The position numbers and the translations under genes are program-made. A stretch of DNA of 64,000 nucleotides, from contig NZ_SJSA01000001.1 in NCBI RefSeq assembly GCF_004766125.1, positions 1 to 64,000 on the forward strand, read 5' to 3'. Numbering within the stretch: the first letter of the stretch is position 1; each line of letters starts with the position of its first letter. The DNA comes from Duncaniella freteri. GTDB lineage: Bacteria; Bacteroidota; Bacteroidia; Bacteroidales; Muribaculaceae. Of the stretch, positions 47,436-55,998 are shown piece after piece. Below the pieces are notes generated by a model. It saw only the letters and a list, made by a program, of their open reading frames with translations, did no database searches and had not been told where the DNA came from.

Positions 47436-49745
47436 ATGGCTTTTGAAGAAACAAAGGAACAGCAACAGATGTATAACTACTTCCGTAGCTGTATCTACAT
47501 ATTCCTGATTATCGAGATCGTGATGAACCTGCCTATCACGGCTGACAACCGCGTGACGCAGTTCATACTCGACCTGCTCGGACGCTTCAAGGTGTTCAAC
47601 TCCGTGGCCGGGTGCAAGGTTGTCGAACTTGTTTGCATATGTGTGGTATGTATCGGCACCAAAGCGAAAAAGGCATTGAAGTTCAATCTGAAGACTATGG
47701 TGGTATATCCGGTGCTTGCAGGTCTCACTCTCGTAGGACTGTGCTTCATCTTCCATCACGGCACATGGGGTATGTCGCTCTTCGGCTTCCCGGCAAGCCG
47801 TGTCCTGTATGCCTTCTGCTCGGTGGTCGGCACCATGCTCGTTCACCAGGGACTCGACGGTATCGCCAAGTATTACAACCACAAGGTCGGTGAGGACAGG
47901 TTTAATTTTGAGAATGAATCTTTTGAACAGTCCCGTCAGGAGGCCAATACCCCTTATTCAGTGAATATCCCGATGATATTCTACTGGAAAAAGCGTATGC
48001 ACAACGGCTACATCAACATTATCAATCCGTTCCGAGGAACGATTGTGTTGGGTACTCCCGGCTCCGGCAAGTCTTTCGGCATCATAGATCCGTTCATTAG
48101 GCAGCACGCAAGAAAGGGCTTCGCCATGATGGTATATGACTATAAGTTCCCGACGCTTGCCAAGACGCTTTTCTATCAGTATTGCAAGAACTTACACTAC
48201 GGTAATCTGCCGAATGGCTGCGGTTTCCGCATAGTCAATTTTACCGATGTGGAGTATTCCAACCGTATCAATCCAATCCAGCGTAAATACATTCCCGACC
48301 TCGCGGCGGCTTCGGAGACGGCAGCCACGCTTCTTGCCTCGCTCAACAAGGGCGGTGGTGAGAAAAAGGGCGGCTCGGAGGCTTTCTTCACCAACTCGGC
48401 CGAGAATTTTCTCGCGGCGATCATCTATTTCTTTGTGAATTTCCACCCGACAGGTTTTCTGAAAGGGAAAAAACTGAAACGCTATATATCGCATGAGGGC
48501 AAGAAATTGGAGCTTGTGATACGCAACTGGGACGATTTCAACGCTCTGGACGAGAACGGCGAGGTCATGCTTGACTTCGTGAACGAGAACGGACGCGACG
48601 TATCCACCGACGAGGACAAGATGTTCGTTGACCTTAACGGCTTCTCCTATATCGACCGCATGGGTAAGCTGATACTGATTGACCGCTGTTGGTATGAGGA
48701 CGAGAACGGAAACGAGGTTGAGCCGGACACTATCACAGGTGAGTTTTCGGATATGCCCCATGTGCTGTCGTTCCTTGGACGCAAGTATTCCGAGGTGTTC
48801 GACATTCTGATGATGGACGATAAGATAGCCTCGCTGATGGCTCCCTTCAAGTCCGCATACGAAAACAAAGCCAACGACCAGCTTGAAGGTATGGTGGGTA
48901 CTCTCCGCGTAAATGCCGCACGCCTTGTATCTCCTGAAGCCTATTGGGTGTTCACCGGCGATGATTTTGACTTGAAGATTTCCGACCCGGTGAGTCCGAG
49001 CTATCTTGTGATTGCCAACGACCCCGAAAAGGAACAGGTCATCGGCTCTCTGAACGCTCTTGTGCTTAACCGTCTGATAACCCGTGTCAATTCCAAAGGC
49101 AACATCCCTGTCAGTATCATCGTTGACGAGCTTCCCACGCTGTACTTCCACAAGATTGACCGACTGATCGGCACGGCGCGAAGCAACAAGGTTGCCGTGA
49201 CCCTCGGTTTTCAGGAGCTTCCGCAGTTGGAGGCTGACTATGGCAAGGTGGGTATGCAGAAGATTATCACGACCTGCGGTAACATATTCATGGGTGCGGC
49301 ACGAAACAAGGAGACTCTTGAATGGGCGCAGAATGATGTTTTCGGTAAAGCAAAGCAGACATCGACATCAATCACCATAAACGACCAGAAAATCTCAACC
49401 TCCATTTCCGAGAAGATGGACTATCTCGTTCCGGCGGCGAAAATCGCTGACATGGCTACGGGCTGGCTTGCAGGTCAGGCGGCACGTGACTTCACGGCCA
49501 CCGATGAAAAAATGCTGTCGCATTTCGACATCGAGGACTCCGAGGAGTTCAAGACAACCAAGTATTTCTGCAAGACGCACTTCGATATGGCACGTATCAA
49601 GGAGGAGGAATCCAACTATGTGGAGTTGCCTAAAATCTATTCTTTCGACAGTGAGCGAGAGAAGGAGATTATGCTCAACCGCAATTTCAAGCGTGTTAAC
49701 CAGGAGGTGGCCGATATGGTTAAGGAACTTCTTGGCACTGAATAA
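47436..49745 (+). CDS. Conjugative coupling protein (TraG/VirD4, MobC of Bacteroides)
   Basis: 769 residues. N-terminal transmembrane helices (residues about 20-140). Walker A GTPGSGKS at 206-213. A Walker B-like strand is SIIVDELPTLYFHKID, followed by SNKVAVTLGFQELPQLEADY and ITTCGNIFMGAARNKET, as in type IV coupling proteins. It brings the relaxase-DNA complex to the transfer channel. It lies away from the relaxase, after the toxin pair. Confidence 0.88.
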   Translation: MAFEETKEQQQMYNYFRSCIYIFLIIEIVMNLPITADNRVTQFILDLLGRFKVFNSVAGCKVVELVCICVVCIGTKAKKALKFNLKTMVVYPVLAGLTLVGLCFIFHHGTWGMSLFGFPASRVLYAFCSVVGTMLVHQGLDGIAKYYNHKVGEDRFNFENESFEQSRQEANTPYSVNIPMIFYWKKRMHNGYINIINPFRGTIVLGTPGSGKSFGIIDPFIRQHARKGFAMMVYDYKFPTLAKTLFYQYCKNLHYGNLPNGCGFRIVNFTDVEYSNRINPIQRKYIPDLAAASETAATLLASLNKGGGEKKGGSEAFFTNSAENFLAAIIYFFVNFHPTGFLKGKKLKRYISHEGKKLELVIRNWDDFNALDENGEVMLDFVNENGRDVSTDEDKMFVDLNGFSYIDRMGKLILIDRCWYEDENGNEVEPDTITGEFSDMPHVLSFLGRKYSEVFDILMMDDKIASLMAPFKSAYENKANDQLEGMVGTLRVNAARLVSPEAYWVFTGDDFDLKISDPVSPSYLVIANDPEKEQVIGSLNALVLNRLITRVNSKGNIPVSIIVDELPTLYFHKIDRLIGTARSNKVAVTLGFQELPQLEADYGKVGMQKIITTCGNIFMGAARNKETLEWAQNDVFGKAKQTSTSITINDQKISTSISEKMDYLVPAAKIADMATGWLAGQAARDFTATDEKMLSHFDIEDSEEFKTTKYFCKTHFDMARIKEEESNYVELPKIYSFDSEREKEIMLNRNFKRVNQEVADMVKELLGTE

Positions 49746-49758
49746 CACATTTTTTATC

Positions 49759-50478
49759 ATGGAAACCACCGCCAAAATATCCGTTCCCCTCTCGCTCCGC
49801 TTATCCGGAAGTGCGTTGAAGATTATCGCCATTCTCTCGATGGTGGCCGACCATTGCGCCTACTTCCTTATGGAGCCGGGCACTCCGATGTACGACTGTC
49901 TGCGATGCTTCGGCAGGATAGCGTTCCCTGTGTTCGCTTTCCTTGTCGCCGAGGGGTTCGCGCATAGCCGCGACCGCATGAGATATTTTCTGATACTATT
50001 GCTTGCCGGTGCAGTCAGTGAATTGCCGTGGTATCTGCTCAACGGAGCGGACGATACGCATAATGTCATGTTCACTCTCTCCCTCGGAGTTGTGGCACTC
50101 GCCATATTCGACCGTATGTGTGAACATGGGCCGCTGTCTTTCATCGGTATTGCAGGTATCGCTGTTCTGGCATGGTGGCTCGGAACGGATTATGACTGGC
50201 GCGGTGTTCTGATGATAGCAGTGTTCTACATCCTCCGGCACCAGACCATACGCCCGTGGTTGGAGCGTTCATCGACACATTTTCCCTCTCAGGCTATTCT
50301 TCAGATTATATTCACGTTTCCTTTGATGGCTCACTACGGCATAGCCGGTGCGTTGCTCGCCTCCGGAATAATTTTCCTATATGACGGCACCCGCGGCTTC
50401 ATAAGAAGCAAACCGGCCAAATACAGTTTCTACGCCATATACCCGGCACATCTGATGTTAATTTGGTTATTGTATTGA
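49759..50478 (+). CDS. TraX family membrane protein
   Basis: 239 residues from the ATG at 49759. About seven hydrophobic segments are present, with SGSALKIIAILSMVADHCAY at the start and GRIAFPVFAFLVAEGFAHSR, both TraX features. TraX proteins acetylate pilin in F plasmids; their role in Bacteroidales elements is not established. It follows the coupling-protein gene by 13 bp, so it is probably co-transcribed. Confidence 0.85.
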   Translation: METTAKISVPLSLRLSGSALKIIAILSMVADHCAYFLMEPGTPMYDCLRCFGRIAFPVFAFLVAEGFAHSRDRMRYFLILLLAGAVSELPWYLLNGADDTHNVMFTLSLGVVALAIFDRMCEHGPLSFIGIAGIAVLAWWLGTDYDWRGVLMIAVFYILRHQTIRPWLERSSTHFPSQAILQIIFTFPLMAHYGIAGALLASGIIFLYDGTRGFIRSKPAKYSFYAIYPAHLMLIWLLY

Positions 50479-50601
50479 TTAACTTATAGTAATTGTTAAT
50501 ATTATTAAGTGTTCTGACGGTAATTATGCAAAATTACCATCATAACGCTATTGTCTTTATTTATATTATACCATGCAATCAATGAATAACGAGGATTATT
50601 A

Positions 50602-50720
50602 TTTTGTACACGTCAAATAAAATCATTACATTTGCAACAAAAACGAGTAACTCTAACTCAGCAAAAAACGAGCAACACTAACTCAATAATCACGAGTAAC
50701 AGTTACTCCATAAAAACGAG
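50602..50720 (+). promoter_or_regulatory. Fic gene promoter and leader operator repeats
   Basis: TTTTG (50602-50606), 20 bases, then TACATTTG (50627-50634) forms a Bacteroides-type promoter. Just after it, three 24-bp direct repeats start at 50641, 50665 and 50689 with core ACGAGYAACNSTWACTC, and a partial fourth follows. The third copy contains GAGTAAC-A-GTTACTC, a perfect palindrome. Confidence 0.65.
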
Positions 50721-50751
50721 AATATCTCCCAATCATATAAATAATATCGTT

Positions 50752-52272
50752 ATGGCGACTATTGAACAGCTTATGGCTGACTCACTTGAACAGCTACATA
50801 TTCTGCAACAACAGAATCCTAACCTTGTACTAAAAGGTACAGAACAGTTATCTCGCGTTCATCTTAAGCGATTATTGGATAATGGATGGTTGCAGGAGGT
50901 TATGAAAGGTTGGTACATACCTTCTCGTCCGGGCAGCGAGGGAGATACGACTGTATGGTACACATCATATTGGCATTTTATAAAAGCCTATCTCAATTCA
51001 AGATTTGATGATGATTGGATTCTGATGCCGGATCAATCCCTTGATATTCTTTCAGGAAAGACTACTGTTCCAATACAATTGGTTATAAAGGCCCCCCAAG
51101 CATCTAACAATACAGTAAATTTACCTTATGGTCATTCCATCCTGTCTATCAAAAGTGAAATTCCTGCCGTTTCTTATGTTGAACCTCAATACGAATTAAG
51201 GCTTTATTCATTAGAGGAAGCCTTAATCTATGCTTCACCGGCATATTTCGAGCGAGACGAGATTTCTGCCAGAACTTGTCTCTCGATGGTTAAAGATACG
51301 TCAGATGTTTTACGTTATCTTGTAGAGATTGGAGCGACTACCCGCGCCGGTCGGCTGGCCGGAGCTTTCCGAAATAATGGTCAGGCTGATTTTGCAGATG
51401 AAATACTCAGGACAATGAAAGAATTTGGGTATAAGGTCATGGAGACAGACCCATTTATCTCAGTTCGCACAACTCCATATAGACCTGAAATATCGCCTTA
51501 TGCAGCGAGAATACGGCAGATGTGGGCAAATATGCGTGAGCAGGTTATTGAAAATTTCCCTTTTAAGCCTGAAAATTCAGTTGATATGCAGAACTATATT
51601 CGCAATGTTGACGAAAAGTATCTGGAAGATGCATACCATTCTCTTTCAATAGAAGGGTATCAGGTATCAAAGGAACTTATAGAGAAAGTACGTTCCGGGA
51701 ACTGGCAACCGGATAAAGAAGATAAGGAGCATAAGCGTGCACTTGTAGCGCGTGGATATTATCAAGCGTTCAATGCTGTAAAGGAATCAATAAAGAAAAT
51801 TCTTGAAGGCAACCACGCCGGTGATGTTGTCAGCAATGATCATAGCCATTGGTATAGACAGATGTGGATGCCGTTTGTAACCACCGGTATTTTGAAAGCC
51901 TCGGACCTTATAGGCTATCGCAGGAGTCAAGTATATATCAGAGGGTCTAAACATATTCCGCTAAACCCTGAGGCTGTCGCTGATACAATGCCGGTACTTT
52001 TTAATCTAATGTCTGAAGAACCGGACGCACGTGTTCGTGCAATACTTGGTCATTTCATATTTGTTTTCATACACCCTTATATGGATGGAAACGGGAGAAT
52101 GGGCCGTTTTATACTTAATGCCATGCTCGCATCCGGTGGCTATCCCTGGACTATCGTCCCTGTGGAATTAAGAGCCGATTATATGAAGGCTCTTGAAAAT
52201 GCCAGCGTTAACGGAGACATTTCACAATTCTCACAAGTTATCGCAAACCTTGTAAAAGCACAACTTAAATAA
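50752..52272 (+). CDS. Fic-domain AMP-transferase-like protein with AbiEi-like N-terminal half
   Basis: 506 residues from the ATG at 50752; the upstream frame only translates the leader repeats. Residues about 1-60 look like a winged helix (LSRVHLKRLLDNGWLQEVMK). The part to about 240 (YGHSILSIKSEIPAVSYV, LRLYSLEEALIYASPAYF) resembles AbiEi-type antitoxins. The inhibitory-helix motif SLSIEG is at 297-302 and the Fic motif HPYMDGNGRMGRF at 441-453. It would AMPylate targets, controlled by its own inhibitory helix, and could bind the leader repeats. Lower GC than its neighbours suggests a later arrival. Confidence 0.75.
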   Translation: MATIEQLMADSLEQLHILQQQNPNLVLKGTEQLSRVHLKRLLDNGWLQEVMKGWYIPSRPGSEGDTTVWYTSYWHFIKAYLNSRFDDDWILMPDQSLDILSGKTTVPIQLVIKAPQASNNTVNLPYGHSILSIKSEIPAVSYVEPQYELRLYSLEEALIYASPAYFERDEISARTCLSMVKDTSDVLRYLVEIGATTRAGRLAGAFRNNGQADFADEILRTMKEFGYKVMETDPFISVRTTPYRPEISPYAARIRQMWANMREQVIENFPFKPENSVDMQNYIRNVDEKYLEDAYHSLSIEGYQVSKELIEKVRSGNWQPDKEDKEHKRALVARGYYQAFNAVKESIKKILEGNHAGDVVSNDHSHWYRQMWMPFVTTGILKASDLIGYRRSQVYIRGSKHIPLNPEAVADTMPVLFNLMSEEPDARVRAILGHFIFVFIHPYMDGNGRMGRFILNAMLASGGYPWTIVPVELRADYMKALENASVNGDISQFSQVIANLVKAQLK

Positions 52273-52293
52273 CAGGTTATCAGAATAACTCAC

Positions 52294-52319
52294 AAAGGCA
52301 ACCAAAAGTGGTTGCCTTT
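52294..52319. terminator. Bidirectional terminator after the Fic gene
   Basis: AAAGGCAACC and GGTTGCCTTT pair around AAAAGT, followed by GTCATTTT on the plus strand. It lies between the convergent Fic and glucosaminidase genes and immediately before the group II intron. Confidence 0.8.
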
Positions 52320-52328
52320 GTCATTTTA

Positions 52329-52990
52329 GTTCGCCCGACATGGGCATAATCTAACGGGTGCAAGTCCCTAACGCGGCCTAATAGCGGCAAGCGTACAGCC
52401 AAAGACAAGCTGCCAATGGCGACATTGGGTGTGAAGGAAGTCAGCGGCAAAGCACTGGCCTGACGTACAGAAACTTGATATCAAGGCGTTTGCTCGTGGG
52501 TAAGACTGCTAAAGAAGTCAAAGCCCGATAGCTATTCGGAACGAGTGGCGTAAATCAAGCAGGTATAAGTGTCAAAGATTATGCTCTTAATCGGGGAGGT
52601 CTCACGGACGCAGTTGCGACCCAATTACTCAAAACTGCGGAGTAAAGCTTGCCGTGAGAAGTCAGCAGAGGTCATAGTACCGAACCACGGGTTGGTTTGG
52701 GAAGGACTGAACCGTGCAGTCAAGCAGTAACTGATGGTTTGGTTAAAGGTCTTTAGTAGTCAGATGTCCGAAGAGGAGCTAACTGCCGGACGATAGGTCG
52801 GAAACCGACAATAGGCAGAAGTGACGATACCTTAATTGCGCCAAAGACAACGCGAGACACCGAGTCGAGAATAAACAAAGTCGGTAAAGCACGGAACCGC
52901 CGTATGCGGAACCGCTTGTACGGTGGTGTGAGAGGACAAGTGAACACGAAAGAGGTGAACACCTCAATTAGTGTTCACCTCCTACTCGAT
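52329..52990 (+). ncRNA. Group II intron without an internal reverse-transcriptase gene
   Basis: About 662 nt. The 5' end GTTCGCCCGACATGGGC, then ACGGGTGCAAGTCCC fits domain I starts. Domain V is recognisable around 52893-52930: ACCGCCGTA pairs with TACGGTGGT. Domain VI follows with AGGTGAACAC/GTGTTCACCT (52953-52980) and an AT 3' end. In my alignment the domain V triad is CGC, as in bacterial class C introns. These insert after terminators, as here. No open frame for a maturase exists inside. Confidence 0.75.
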
Positions 52991-53608
52991 TAGTTGTCGA
53001 AGCACCCTAATCACGGCACGGATATAGCCCGGATCTTCAGCGTAGCCAATCTTTTTCAGCCACAGCAGATAATTTCCTCCCTTATATTGGTACTGTACTT
53101 TTGTGTAGTATGCTTTGACAGATTCAGTCCAGTGGTTAAACTCATAGTATTTGCCTGTGCGTGGATTGGTAAGCCCGAAAAGGTTGTGCTTGTTTCGGCA
53201 GACCGGGGATTTGAACCAACCTGTTTCAAGTATTGCCTGTGCCAATACTATCTTTGGATATTTTATGCCGTTCTTTTCAATCTCGGCAATCAGGTTTGGA
53301 ATGGTCAGATCCGGTAGTCCGGAACTGACGGGTGCTTGCTGGAAATGTGACTTTGATGTGGTGACAATGCTTGCAGATAGCGTTTGTGGCATATTTTTTA
53401 CGCCAATAACCGTCTCCGGGATTGATGATATTTGAGGCGTTGCGCTATCACTCTTATTGTCAGTGCTATATACTTCTCTCTTGTGCATTTCAACCGTCAC
53501 AGGAGAATCTTTTGTGACGGTGTAAAACTGGGCTGCGGCATACTGTGAACAGAAAACTGCACAAGCCATCGCAACAAAAATGTTCGGAATTTCAAATTTA
53601 GCAATCAT
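52982..53608 (-). CDS. Glucosaminidase-domain cell-wall hydrolase
   Basis: 208 residues. A signal-like hydrophobic N-terminus (IFVAMACAVFCSQYAAAQ), then LIAEIEKNGIKYPKIVLAQA, ILETGWFKSPVCRNKHNLFG, with the catalytic-type Glu of the FlgJ/Auto glucosaminidase family, then FNHWTESVKAYYTKVQ. In conjugative elements such enzymes open the wall for the channel. The intron's 3' end overlaps the gene end, so the last codons (LIE-stop) come partly from intron sequence; before insertion it would have ended about one to two residues differently. Confidence 0.8.
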   Translation of the reverse strand: MIAKFEIPNIFVAMACAVFCSQYAAAQFYTVTKDSPVTVEMHKREVYSTDNKSDSATPQISSIPETVIGVKNMPQTLSASIVTTSKSHFQQAPVSSGLPDLTIPNLIAEIEKNGIKYPKIVLAQAILETGWFKSPVCRNKHNLFGLTNPRTGKYYEFNHWTESVKAYYTKVQYQYKGGNYLLWLKKIGYAEDPGYIRAVIRVLRQLIE

Positions 53609-53672
53609 GTGGGGATAATTTTGAGGCCGACAAGCGGTTACGCCGCAAATTTATAACCTCTAATTCATTGAC

Positions 53673-54458
53673 ATGGAAATTCCGAACAAAAATCAGCAGG
53701 ACACGCTCCCTTATGAAAAACTCGCCCTTTTGGGTATCGACAGGGAGAAAGCTGATATGCTTCCGCAGGACGTGAAGCAAAAACTGATGCAGGGGGAGGT
53801 CACGCCTCTTTTGCAGGTGTCTATCGACACCGGGAATGGCATGGTTATCTCATTACCCCTCAAACTCCAGCTCGCCGCCGACAAGGACGGCAACCCCACG
53901 CTGATCGCATATCCCGTGCAGCGTGAACTGTCTGTTGACAGAAACAACGAGCTTCGCCTGTCGCAACAGGAACTTGACGCACTGCGCCGTGGCGACGTGT
54001 TGCAGAAAGCCATCGACATCAACGGCGAGAAGACTCAGCAGTATCTCCAGCTCGACCCGGAAACGAAGTCAATCATCCACCGCCGCATAACCGAGGTGCA
54101 GATTGAGCAAAAGTTGAAGGACATGGAAAAGGTCAACGACATCGAGCTTGGCTCCCAACAGAAACAGCAGGCACGCGAAGGCAAACCGGTGGAACTGTCG
54201 GTAGGCGGCGAAAAGGTATCGGTTGGCATCGACCTCAAGGAACCTCAGGGCTTCAAGATCGTAAAAGGCGACCTCAAGGAGTGGGAGCGTCAGCAGAAAT
54301 TCCGTTATGACGAGCAGCACCCCGAATATCTCGGTCTGGTAATGACCGACAAGAACCGCTGGGAGTACCGGAAAGTTGTCGAGCATGACTCTAAGGAACG
54401 TGCCATCAGCCTCGACCCCACGCAGAAAGAGGAACGCAAATCCGGTCTCAAACGCTGA
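53673..54458 (+). CDS. DUF4099/DUF3945 mobile-element protein
   Basis: 261 residues. LPYEKLALLGIDREKADMLP, then GNGMVISLPLKLQLAADKDG fits DUF4099. HPEYLGLVMTDKNRWEYRKV is a DUF3945-like segment. Such proteins open the accessory operon of Bacteroidales conjugative elements; function unknown. It runs divergently from the glucosaminidase gene and is 5 bp from the next. Confidence 0.65.
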   Translation: MEIPNKNQQDTLPYEKLALLGIDREKADMLPQDVKQKLMQGEVTPLLQVSIDTGNGMVISLPLKLQLAADKDGNPTLIAYPVQRELSVDRNNELRLSQQELDALRRGDVLQKAIDINGEKTQQYLQLDPETKSIIHRRITEVQIEQKLKDMEKVNDIELGSQQKQQAREGKPVELSVGGEKVSVGIDLKEPQGFKIVKGDLKEWERQQKFRYDEQHPEYLGLVMTDKNRWEYRKVVEHDSKERAISLDPTQKEERKSGLKR

Positions 54459-54463
54459 CGCAC

Positions 54464-55735
54464 ATGGCAGCTTCAAGAAAAAAAGAGCCGGGCCAACTCT
54501 CCGTAATGGATCAGTTCGACCGCATGAAAGAGAAACACCCCGACGCCTTGCTACTTTTCCGCACCGGCAGCACATACGAAATCTACCGTCAGGACGCGAA
54601 AAAGGTGTCGGAAATTCTCGGTACACCAGTCTCCACGCGTACAGTCGGCAAAGAAAAGAATGTCGATGTGGCATCTTTCCCACATGAAGCACTCGACACT
54701 TATCTGCCACGGCTTGTAAGAGCCGGAATGAGAGTGGCTATATGCGAGCAGCTTGAAGAACCCAAGCAGAAGAAAAAGGAGCAGGAGGCGAAGCACGGGG
54801 AGACTACATCACAACAACCCATTAACAAAGAATCCGATATGCCAAGAAAAAAGAAAGAGAAGACTCCCCAGGAGGAGCCTGTAAAGACCACAAAGAGCGC
54901 GGTCGATGAAACGACCCCGAAAGAGAAGAAATCAGAATCCCAATCCGCCACCCAGGGCGAAGCCGCCGAGCGCAAGCCCCGTGAGCCTCAGATGGTGACG
55001 GTCAACGGCGACAAGGTGACACACGGCCATGCCTACCAGAGCAAGACCAACCCGGAGGACTGGTATTTCACAGCCAAAATCAACGGCGAACAACTGAAGC
55101 CTCAGAAGATGGATCCGGCCGACCTCGCCGCCTATCAGCAGAAAGAACTCACGGTGCCGCAGCTCATGGAACGCTACTATCCCACCAAACTCATGCCGAG
55201 GGTGCCCGATGTCTCCTATCAGGTGGCGAATGTGCTGCCCGGCCCCGAGGGCAACCTGACTATCGACAAGTTCAATGTCTATAAGGAGACCGACGAGACC
55301 CGCGCTGACTACGGCAAATATAAGTTCTACGCACAGGTTGGAGACAAGAAGATGTCAACAACCGCCTCACGCGAGGACCTGAACGCATACTTTGACCGTG
55401 TGGCAACTCCCGGACAGCTTGTGGAGCGCAACTTCGGCGACCGTCTTCACCTGCAATCCCACTACGAGCAGTTCAGGCTCCCGGAGGGCATCGACCCCAA
55501 GGGTATCCGTGTCGCAAAGGATAAGGAGGACAACAAGTGGAAAGTGTCGGTTGACCTCGGCGAAGGGCGCGGACGCTCTTCCCGTCAGGAAATCTCCTTC
55601 GATGATGGCTACTCGCTCTTCAAGACCAAGACCGCCACACGCGAGCAGATAGCCGCGAAATACCTTAACGATGAGATAGGCACAAAACTCGCCGCTCCGC
55701 TCTCTATGGAGAAATCAGCCTCCATGAAAATGTAA
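54464..55735 (+). CDS. DUF3945 protein with N-terminal MutS-domain-I-like module
   Basis: 423 residues. Residues 10-105 (MDQFDRMKEKHPDALLLFRT, EIYRQDAKKVSEILGTPVST, FPHEALDTYLPRLVRAGMRV, then AICEQLEEPK) align with the mismatch-recognition domain I of MutS, minus its Phe-x-Glu mismatch motif, which reads here as RTGSTYEIY. A charged linker follows. The C-terminal half is DUF3945 (HAYQSKTNPEDWYFTAKING). Role unknown; DNA binding is a guess from the MutS-like module. Confidence 0.7.
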   Translation: MAASRKKEPGQLSVMDQFDRMKEKHPDALLLFRTGSTYEIYRQDAKKVSEILGTPVSTRTVGKEKNVDVASFPHEALDTYLPRLVRAGMRVAICEQLEEPKQKKKEQEAKHGETTSQQPINKESDMPRKKKEKTPQEEPVKTTKSAVDETTPKEKKSESQSATQGEAAERKPREPQMVTVNGDKVTHGHAYQSKTNPEDWYFTAKINGEQLKPQKMDPADLAAYQQKELTVPQLMERYYPTKLMPRVPDVSYQVANVLPGPEGNLTIDKFNVYKETDETRADYGKYKFYAQVGDKKMSTTASREDLNAYFDRVATPGQLVERNFGDRLHLQSHYEQFRLPEGIDPKGIRVAKDKEDNKWKVSVDLGEGRGRSSRQEISFDDGYSLFKTKTATREQIAAKYLNDEIGTKLAAPLSMEKSASMKM

Positions 55736-55770
55736 AACCGTTTCCCAACAACACTTAAAAGAATACCACT

Positions 55771-55998
55771 ATGGCAAAATTAGAATATGACGAGCTTGTG
55801 CAGCTCCTTCAGGACGGCAACATCGGCTTCCTCCGCTTCATGCTTGAAAGCGACAACGCGGAGTCCTACCTCGAATGGTGCGGGCTTCACGGCATCGAAC
55901 CCTCGGAGGAATCCGCCGAGTTCTATTACGATGAGACCGAGATCGACATGCTGGAACGTCAGCTGATAGACGACGAGGATTATGGCATCTGGAACTAA
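55771..55998 (+). CDS. Small acidic protein before ArdC
   Basis: 75 residues, very acidic (YYDETEIDMLERQLIDDEDY). It overlaps the ArdC gene start by 17 bp in another frame. Acidic small proteins in such operons may mimic DNA, but that is speculative. Confidence 0.6.
   Translation: MAKLEYDELVQLLQDGNIGFLRFMLESDNAESYLEWCGLHGIEPSEESAEFYYDETEIDMLERQLIDDEDYGIWN

Noticed and set aside
50632-50751. Upstream extension of the Fic reading frame
   Set aside because: It translates the 24-bp operator-like repeats and lies immediately after the promoter -7 element; the ATG at 50752 is a better start.
52753-52967. Leftward open frames of 62-69 codons in the intergenic region after Fic
   Set aside because: They lie inside the group II intron RNA on its opposite strand and show no protein features.
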